Assembly: GCA_910585855.1 (NCBI GenBank)
Contig: CAJUGZ010000131.1
Coordinates: 1-11,568, forward strand
Length of the DNA stretch: 11,568 bases
DNA from: an uncultured Lachnospiraceae bacterium
GTDB lineage: Bacteria > Bacillota_A > Clostridia > Lachnospirales > Lachnospiraceae
Direction of reading: 5' to 3'
Shown here: positions 6,420 to 11,568 of the stretch, in pieces
Position numbering within the stretch: the stretch's first letter is position 1
Layout: each line of letters starts with the position of its first letter
Position numbers and translations under genes: made by a program
Notes under the pieces: generated by a model
Told to the model about the DNA's origin: nothing
Databases searched by the model: none
Seen by the model: only the letters and a program-made list of their open reading frames with translations

Positions 6420-8262
6420 AAGAAAACTTTTCGATACGATAGTTTCCTGCCTGTTTTAAAAACATCTCCGCATAGCGTCCCCCCAACTCCATTAATTCAT
6501 GATGTGTTCCCTCCTCTACAATCTGTCCTTTCTCTAACATATAAATCCGATCCGCCATACAAGTGGTAGACAGCCGATGTGAAATAAAAATTACCGTCTT
6601 ATCTTTTGCAATTTCCAGCATATTCTGATTAAAAGCATACTCGCTAATTGGATCTAATGCACTGGAAGGTTCATCCATAATTACATACCGATATGGACGC
6701 AGAAATACCCTAGCAATCGCTGTTTTCTGCGCCTCTCCGCCCGAAAGATTCCTTCCGTTCTCATGGAATTCTTTGGTCAGATCGGTATCAATTCCCTTGG
6801 GAAATGCTGCCACCTTTTCTCCCATTCCGCTGTGAGTCAAAACCTCTAAAATCTTCTCCCGTTCGTTATCCTCTACAAAATCCATTGCCACATTCTCCCC
6901 CAAAGTAGCAGCAAAAATCTGAAAATCTTGAAAAACAGCCCCAAATCCCTTTCGATAAGATTCTGTTTTTATTGTCCGAATATCCGTATCTCCAAGATAG
7001 ATTGCTCCCTCTGTCACATCATAAAGCCGCATCAGCAGTTTAATCAATGTAGACTTTCCAGCTCCGTTATATCCAACAATCGCTATTTTCTCAAGCGGAT
7101 GTATAGTCATATTGATATGCTGTAAACTAGGCTTCGTTTCTCCTTCATAAGTAAATGATACATCCTTTAAACAAATCGTCTGTATCTGATCGTCTGCCTC
7201 TGTCCCATCCTGCCCTTCTATCTCAGGCTGATAAGAAAGGAAATTTTTAAATTTTTCTACATAAAGTGCCGCTTCTGTAGCTGATATCATAACATCAACA
7301 AGATGCCTCATACGGGCTGCAAACCGACTGGTTGCTCCAATTAAAGCCGCAAAATCTCCAATTGTAATTCGATGTGTTACTGTAATCTGATAAGTCAGAT
7401 AAAGAAGCATAAGACATTTTAGAAAAAAATCCTGAAACACACTCGATGCTCCGGCTACCTTCACCAATTTATTTCCGCCTTTTCGATAAATCTCTTTCAT
7501 CCTCTGTGTAGCAGAAAGAAATCGCTGATACAAAATCAAATGTACATCCGACAAACGGATTTCCTTAGCATAATCACTGAGATAAAAAATCCGCTGGCTG
7601 TAATCCCTTTCCCGTTCAATCGGTTTTGCCTTTAAGTCCAACTGATAACGATATTTTACCAATTTCGAATTACACAACAGGCGAACCGCTGCCGTTATCA
7701 AAGCAAACAAAATCAGCACCGGATCTAACGCTGCCATCAATCCTCCCAAAAACAGCAGTTCCGATACTCGAGCCATCACATTCATATAAGCACCTAATAC
7801 CTGCTGGCATTTTACATCCGCCTGAGAAGCTGCCCATACAAAATCCGTATAAAACTTTGGCGTTTCATAGTAGACTAGATCCATTTTTGCCGCCTTTTCA
7901 AACAATTCTGCCCGCATCTTCTCTGTCATAGTAATATGTGCCGTCGGCTCTAAATACTCCACCAAATAAGCCCCTGCAATGTTTCGAAAAATCATCAACC
8001 CGGACATTACTAACAAAAAACAAAAAATCTCCCGAAAACTTTTCCTTTGTTCCAATGCATCAAAAATAAACTTTAAAGAATACGATCCGGTTGCCACCCA
8101 TACAAATGACACCAAAAACACATAAGCCGTATAAATATAAAAATAAAACGGAGTAAAACGCTGATAATAGCCAAGAATCATTCGAATATTTTCCCAGCTT
8201 TCCTTCCAGCTCAATTTCGTTTTTTCCTCTGAGGCACTATTTGTTTCTGTTCTTTCTTTCAT
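6418..8262 (-). CDS. ABC exporter half-transporter (membrane + ATPase), second of a pair
   Basis: Type IV-fold ABC half-transporter of 614 residues. The membrane domain spans about 35-330 with helices near 38-60, 78-99, 160-177, 180-196, 275-293 and 300-330. The nucleotide-binding domain follows after the FLSYQPE linker: A-loop Tyr372, Walker A GYNGAGKST (397-405), Q-loop Gln445, signature LSGGEAQK (506-513), Walker B YVIMDEP with Glu531, D-loop SALDP, and His562 in ISHRL. The residues before the signature read LTKEFHENGRN rather than the usual TxVGExG X-loop. It shares the same linker and C-terminal pattern (RYAEMFLKQA) with its neighbour, so the two should form a heterodimer. The ATG overlaps the neighbour's stop in ATGA, with GAGGAGG before it, indicating coupled translation. 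Substrate (peptide, lipid or drug) cannot be told. Confidence 0.93.
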   Translation of the reverse strand: MKERTETNSASEEKTKLSWKESWENIRMILGYYQRFTPFYFYIYTAYVFLVSFVWVATGSYSLKFIFDALEQRKSFREIFCFLLVMSGLMIFRNIAGAYLVEYLEPTAHITMTEKMRAELFEKAAKMDLVYYETPKFYTDFVWAASQADVKCQQVLGAYMNVMARVSELLFLGGLMAALDPVLILFALITAAVRLLCNSKLVKYRYQLDLKAKPIERERDYSQRIFYLSDYAKEIRLSDVHLILYQRFLSATQRMKEIYRKGGNKLVKVAGASSVFQDFFLKCLMLLYLTYQITVTHRITIGDFAALIGATSRFAARMRHLVDVMISATEAALYVEKFKNFLSYQPEIEGQDGTEADDQIQTICLKDVSFTYEGETKPSLQHINMTIHPLEKIAIVGYNGAGKSTLIKLLMRLYDVTEGAIYLGDTDIRTIKTESYRKGFGAVFQDFQIFAATLGENVAMDFVEDNEREKILEVLTHSGMGEKVAAFPKGIDTDLTKEFHENGRNLSGGEAQKTAIARVFLRPYRYVIMDEPSSALDPISEYAFNQNMLEIAKDKTVIFISHRLSTTCMADRIYMLEKGQIVEEGTHHELMELGGRYAEMFLKQAGNYRIEKFS

Positions 8263-10052
8263 AAAACTTCCTCCTCACGATACTTCTCCGCCTGCTTAAA
8301 AAACATCTCTGCATATTTCCCATTTTTCTCTATTAATTCCTGATGATTTCCCTCCTCTATAATCTCCCCATCCTCCATCATATAGATCCGATCCGCAAGT
8401 GTAGCAGAAGAAAGTCTATGGGAAACAAAAATTACGGTTTTTCCCTTACATGCCTTCATCATATTTTCAAATACCTCATATTCACTAATCGGATCTAATG
8501 CACTAGAAGGTTCATCTAAAATAGCAATACTACTGTCTTTTGCAAAAACCCGGGCAATCGCCAATTTCTGTGACTCCCCACCGGACATTAAAATTCCGTC
8601 CTCATCAAACTCTTTCGTCAAAATACTGTCCATTCCGTTTGGAAACGTCTGTATCTTTTTATAAATCCCGCTTTCCTGCAATGCCTCCTTTACCCGCTCT
8701 TTCTCCATCTGATTCGTTACTGGTTTCAACAGCACATTCTCTGCTACAGTTGCCGCAAATACTTTAAAATCCTGAAAAATCGTTCCAAACAGACTGCGAT
8801 ATCCCTTTGCCTGATATTCCTTTATATTAATCCCATCTAACAAAATCTCTCCTTCTGTTACATCATAAAGACGCATCAAAAGTTTTACCAAAGTAGACTT
8901 TCCCGCCCCGTTATGTCCCACCAAAGCAATTTTCTGCCCAGCCAAAATTTTCATATTGATATGGCGCAAAGTTGGCTTCTCTGCCCCTTCATAACAAAAA
9001 GAAACTCCTTTTAATTCTAAATCATGCCTGCCGTTTTGAGGTATCACTGCATCCTCTTTCTCTTTCATCTTTGGCTGATAAGACAAAAACTCCCGAAAAT
9101 TCTCAATAAACGCCCCATTTTCATTTAACCGAGCTCCCGCCCATATCAGATCTCCCAAACATCCGTCCAGTCCGCTGGCAGCATTTAATACCGTAGTAAG
9201 TACCCCAAACGAATACTGATGAAATACCAAATAGCGATAAACAATAATAGACTGTATTCCTAAAAATACAGTAAGACTAGAAATCACACTACTAAAAATC
9301 CGATAAATTCCAGCCCGTTTTCCATATCTTCTCGAAACCTCCCGGCTGCTCTTAGCCGCTTCATGAAAATTTCGCAGAATCGGTGCAAAAATATGAGTCA
9401 GCCGCAAATCCTTTGCATAGTCCTGCAAATAAACGACCCGATTGACATAATCCATCTTGCGCCGCTCTCCCACAGTCGCTTTCCGCCTAGTAAATCTTGC
9501 CTCTACAAACCGCCTTTGCACCGCCTGCACCAACACCATAGCCGCCAGCAAAAAAGGCAGAATAAAAGGCTCATAAATCAAAACCGCCGCCCCAAACCCA
9601 ATCATAGACATAATAATCGACACTAAAAAAGACATTGTACTCAAAATCTCCGTTGTACGTGTCAGCACTTCCTCATTCGCCTGCGTATAAATATCATAAA
9701 ATTTTGGATTTTCATAACAGGACAAATCCACTTTTAGCGCCTGCTGATAAATCATATCCATCAACTTCGACTGAATCAGCACATTTGTCTGCGGCACAAC
9801 TGCCTGCTTCAGATAAACACCACAACAACTTACCAATGCACTTACCCCAAAATACCCCAAAATACAAACCGCAATCTGTCCAAATGCAATCTTCTGTTCT
9901 ATACATCCAATAATAAACCGCAAAAAAAACAAAGTATAAACCAATTCAACTGCACAGTCAGCACATACAAACAACAGCTCCCAAAAAATCCTTCTAGGAG
10001 CTGCCCTCCAAATAATACGAAGCATAAACAAATTATTCCTAATACTCTTCAT
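8259..10052 (-). CDS. ABC exporter half-transporter (membrane + ATPase), first of a pair
   Basis: Half-transporter of 597 residues from the preferred start. The membrane domain is in residues 20-320, with hydrophobic stretches near 22-50, 60-78, 142-178 and 252-285. The ATPase domain has A-loop Tyr354, Walker A GHNGAGKST (379-387), Q-loop Gln427, signature MSGGESQK (489-496), Walker B IAILDEP with catalytic Glu514, and switch His545 in VSHRL. Both ATP sites of the expected heterodimer therefore look catalytically competent, unlike many heterodimeric exporters with one degenerate site. The X-loop region reads LTKEFDEDGIL. I chose ATG at 10052 (MKSIRNNLFML) because AGGAAGGAG precedes it. An in-frame ATG at 10079 (adding MSEYRGRRV) has only AGAGGGGG directly against it but cannot be excluded. 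It follows the Sel1-repeat gene by 33 nt and overlaps the next gene by four. Confidence 0.92.
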   Translation of the reverse strand: MKSIRNNLFMLRIIWRAAPRRIFWELLFVCADCAVELVYTLFFLRFIIGCIEQKIAFGQIAVCILGYFGVSALVSCCGVYLKQAVVPQTNVLIQSKLMDMIYQQALKVDLSCYENPKFYDIYTQANEEVLTRTTEILSTMSFLVSIIMSMIGFGAAVLIYEPFILPFLLAAMVLVQAVQRRFVEARFTRRKATVGERRKMDYVNRVVYLQDYAKDLRLTHIFAPILRNFHEAAKSSREVSRRYGKRAGIYRIFSSVISSLTVFLGIQSIIVYRYLVFHQYSFGVLTTVLNAASGLDGCLGDLIWAGARLNENGAFIENFREFLSYQPKMKEKEDAVIPQNGRHDLELKGVSFCYEGAEKPTLRHINMKILAGQKIALVGHNGAGKSTLVKLLMRLYDVTEGEILLDGINIKEYQAKGYRSLFGTIFQDFKVFAATVAENVLLKPVTNQMEKERVKEALQESGIYKKIQTFPNGMDSILTKEFDEDGILMSGGESQKLAIARVFAKDSSIAILDEPSSALDPISEYEVFENMMKACKGKTVIFVSHRLSSATLADRIYMMEDGEIIEEGNHQELIEKNGKYAEMFFKQAEKYREEEVL

Positions 10053-10056
10053 AACT

Positions 10057-10065
10057 CTCCTTCCT
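10057..10065 (-). promoter_or_regulatory. Ribosome binding site supporting the start at 10052
   Basis: AGGAAGGAG ends 4 nt before the ATG at 10052-10050; the left half AGAGG is about 10 nt away. It is a better context than that of the upstream ATG at 10079, where the G run touches the start codon. Confidence 0.5.
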
Positions 10066-10085
10066 CTATATTCCGACATCCCCCT

Positions 10086-11327
10086 CTATTTTTTTCGCTT
10101 CCACCCACCCAACAATCCTTTTTTAAAGTTCTGCATATTCTCTTTTACTCTAGGATGATCCGGATACTTCTGCCAAAATCCGATTCCTCTATTGATATCT
10201 GCTTGAACTCCCAATCCATACGCATAAATTTCTCCCAATCCTATTGCAGAAAGCACATCCGGCTTAAAACGATCAAATTCTTTCTTCGCTTTCGCATAAT
10301 CCATATCAACCCCAAGCCCTTTTAAATAACATGTACCAAGCATCCCAAAAGCCCAGTGATTGTCCATTTCAGAAGCAGCCAAAAAGTGCTTCACTGCTTT
10401 TCTATAATCAATTTCAATTCCATCACCGCCATAAAAATAAATCTCTCCCAAAAGATTATTACACCCTGTCGATTCTGGATCTGCTTCCAGCCCCATTTCA
10501 AAATAATACTTTGCCTTATTTAAATCTCTTGCCCTTTTTCCATTAAAACTATATAATTTTCCAAGATAATAACAAGCATCCATATCATGTAGCTGAAGCG
10601 CACGATTATAATATTCTTCTGCCTTATTTAAATCAATCCCTTCCAGATCTTTTCCAACCTTTATTTGATACCAGCTCATATTGTGATCTGCCCCAATCCG
10701 CTCTAACTGCTTTGCTTTCTCTTCATTTTTAGGAATACCGTTATCACCGGAACGCACAATATCAATATAATTTACCAATCCCATCATCACACCATGTGCA
10801 ATTAAATTTTCATAAATCGGAATTGCCTTTAACGTCCACTCATGCAATTTTCCCTCCCACTCATTACGACTGATCCGCTGGACATCAATTCCAAAAAAAT
10901 AAGCCGGATCTCCATAATAATAAGCATTAGCAAGCAAAATCTGACAAAACAGTTGTCCGTCCTCCGCCAACCGTTCCACTTCATCCCATACCTCTTTTGC
11001 ACTTTGATAAGGAGCATGAATAAAACTTCCAGATCTAGGTGAAAACCCGCCAAACCGCTTTCCTCCAAACATCCCTACTGCACTTCCATTTTCAATACTT
11101 CTATTCAAATATTCCTCTGTAAGTGCATCATCCTCTTCCAAACCAAAACTAGCATTTACAAAACAACTTCCGGCATAACAGCGTGCCAAAAAAAAGCAGG
11201 CATCTGCATCTCCTTCCTTTGCTGCTTCCTCTAAAAGCCCTCTTGCCTCTAACCCTCTTTCAAACTGCATATGAAGCCATAAGATATCTACTGCCTTTTC
11301 CACACGACTGTCAAATTTCTTTTTCAT
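10086..11327 (-). CDS. Sel1-like (TPR-type) repeat protein
   Basis: Predicted cytoplasmic protein of 413 residues with no signal peptide or membrane helix, built from helix-turn-helix repeats of the Sel1/SLR type. Recognisable units include NKAEEYYNRALQLHDMDACY (234-253), YYLGKLYSFNGKRARDLNKA, NLLGEIYFYGGDGIEIDYRK, AFGMLGTCYLKGLGVDMDYA and GLGEIYAYGLGVQADINRG. A more divergent N-terminal half contains EEAAKEGDADACFFLARCYA (34-53). The C-terminus is basic (FKKGLLGGWKRKK). Sel1 arrays are protein-interaction scaffolds, so a partner rather than an enzyme activity is expected. The ATG at 11327 is chosen over an in-frame TTG at 11342 because GGAGGG lies 7 nt before the ATG and would be inside the longer version. 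It is the first gene of the unit that continues into the two ABC half-transporters, so a role in assembling or controlling export is possible but not shown. Confidence 0.88.
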   Translation of the reverse strand: MKKKFDSRVEKAVDILWLHMQFERGLEARGLLEEAAKEGDADACFFLARCYAGSCFVNASFGLEEDDALTEEYLNRSIENGSAVGMFGGKRFGGFSPRSGSFIHAPYQSAKEVWDEVERLAEDGQLFCQILLANAYYYGDPAYFFGIDVQRISRNEWEGKLHEWTLKAIPIYENLIAHGVMMGLVNYIDIVRSGDNGIPKNEEKAKQLERIGADHNMSWYQIKVGKDLEGIDLNKAEEYYNRALQLHDMDACYYLGKLYSFNGKRARDLNKAKYYFEMGLEADPESTGCNNLLGEIYFYGGDGIEIDYRKAVKHFLAASEMDNHWAFGMLGTCYLKGLGVDMDYAKAKKEFDRFKPDVLSAIGLGEIYAYGLGVQADINRGIGFWQKYPDHPRVKENMQNFKKGLLGGWKRKK

Positions 11328-11334
11328 TTTTAAA

Positions 11335-11340
11335 CCCTCC
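11335..11340 (-). promoter_or_regulatory. Ribosome binding site deciding the start of the Sel1-repeat gene
   Basis: GGAGGG on the minus strand, 7 nt (TTTAAAA) before the ATG at 11327-11325. This excludes the TTG codon at 11342 that would otherwise extend the reading frame by five residues. Confidence 0.8.
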
Positions 11341-11387
11341 AAATCCTTTTTATTACTTACATTTTCTTTATAAAAATAACTTCATAA

Positions 11388-11415
11388 ATTATATCATATC
11401 TGACATTTTTTTCAA
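11388..11415 (-). promoter_or_regulatory. Strong sigma-A-type promoter of the Sel1/ABC exporter operon
   Basis: On the minus strand TTGAAA (11415-11410), a 16-nt spacer, and a perfect TATAAT (11393-11388) preceded by TGA, an extended -10. Transcription should start near 11381, giving an AT-rich leader of about 54 nt before the ATG at 11327. No operator-like repeat is evident beside it. Confidence 0.75.
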
Positions 11416-11461
11416 TCATTTCCATCAGCTATTTCCATAAAAACTTTAATTAGAGATAGGA

Positions 11462-11568
11462 TGCTGCCGGAAAGGGTTGACTTTCACCGGACGCCAGAAG
11501 CGGTTTGCTCCTATTTTTTGCCTGCTCCGCTCCAAACGGTAAGAAAGTCTACGGCTTCTGATTTCGGT
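11462..11568 (+). repeat. Intergenic palindromic element, copy C (reaches the window end)
   Basis: Upstream of the Sel1-repeat promoter and in opposite orientation to copies A, A2 and B. It shares ACCGGACGCCAGA (11486-11498) exactly with the reverse complement of 71-83, with TGCTGC and AAAGGG in front and GCCTGCTCCGC behind. Complementary arms are ACCG/CGGT (11486-11489 with 11565-11568), CAGAAGC/GCTTCTG (11495-11501 with 11554-11560) and GTTTG/CAAAC (11503-11507 with 11533-11537). GACTTTC (11479-11485) can alternatively pair with GAAAGTC (11543-11549). No coding potential is seen. Its far end lies outside the window. Confidence 0.5.

Noticed and set aside
9363..9913. Plus-strand frames of 87 and 92 codons
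   Set aside because: They are antisense to the well-supported ABC half-transporter, with low-complexity composition and no start signals.
10829..11068. Minus-strand 79-codon frame overlapping the Sel1-repeat gene
   Set aside because: It is a shifted frame inside a gene with clear Sel1 repeats in the main frame, and has no independent ribosome site.
11343..11568. Possible small precursor peptide gene upstream of the exporter operon
   Set aside because: No frame with a ribosome site and a leader-peptide-like sequence (such as a double-glycine ending) was seen on either strand.

Overview
The window looks like chromosomal DNA of a Gram-positive, gut-type clostridium, most likely a Lachnospiraceae member. 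The evidence is AT-rich sequence, strong AGGAGG-type ribosome sites, Lys/Glu/Ile-rich proteins, a secreted protein with choline-binding-type WYY repeats, and a MacAB-like system without an outer-membrane partner. The genus cannot be fixed from sequence alone. All eight credible genes lie on the minus strand, so transcription runs from high to low coordinates.

In transcription order there are three units. Unit 1 (11415 to 6376) has a strong extended -10 promoter, a cytoplasmic Sel1-repeat protein, and two full-length ABC half-transporters joined by an ATGA overlap. It ends at a weak intrinsic terminator. Unit 2 (6369 to about 2420) has its own promoter and encodes a MacAB-like tripartite-type exporter: a HlyD/MacA-type adaptor with a very long coiled-coil hairpin, a MacB/LolD-type ATPase, and an FtsX/MacB-type permease that probably starts at a GTG inside the end of the ATPase gene. 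Unit 3 (about 2247 to 133) encodes a small secreted Ig-like plus cell-wall-binding-repeat protein and an AI-2E family membrane protein, and ends at a good intrinsic terminator.

The least ordinary content is in the spaces between units. Positions 1-227, 2283-2451 and 11462-11568 hold related, highly palindromic non-coding elements. They share GGACGC and (G/C)YCTGC boxes, but their stem arms differ in sequence while staying self-complementary. In two copies the conserved edge reaches into the stop codon of the neighbouring gene. This is the best candidate for something undescribed here: a dispersed structured repeat family that in one copy also forms the transcription terminator. The protein-coding content is mostly recognisable transport machinery. 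The substrates of both exporters are unknown, and no precursor peptide gene was found next to them.
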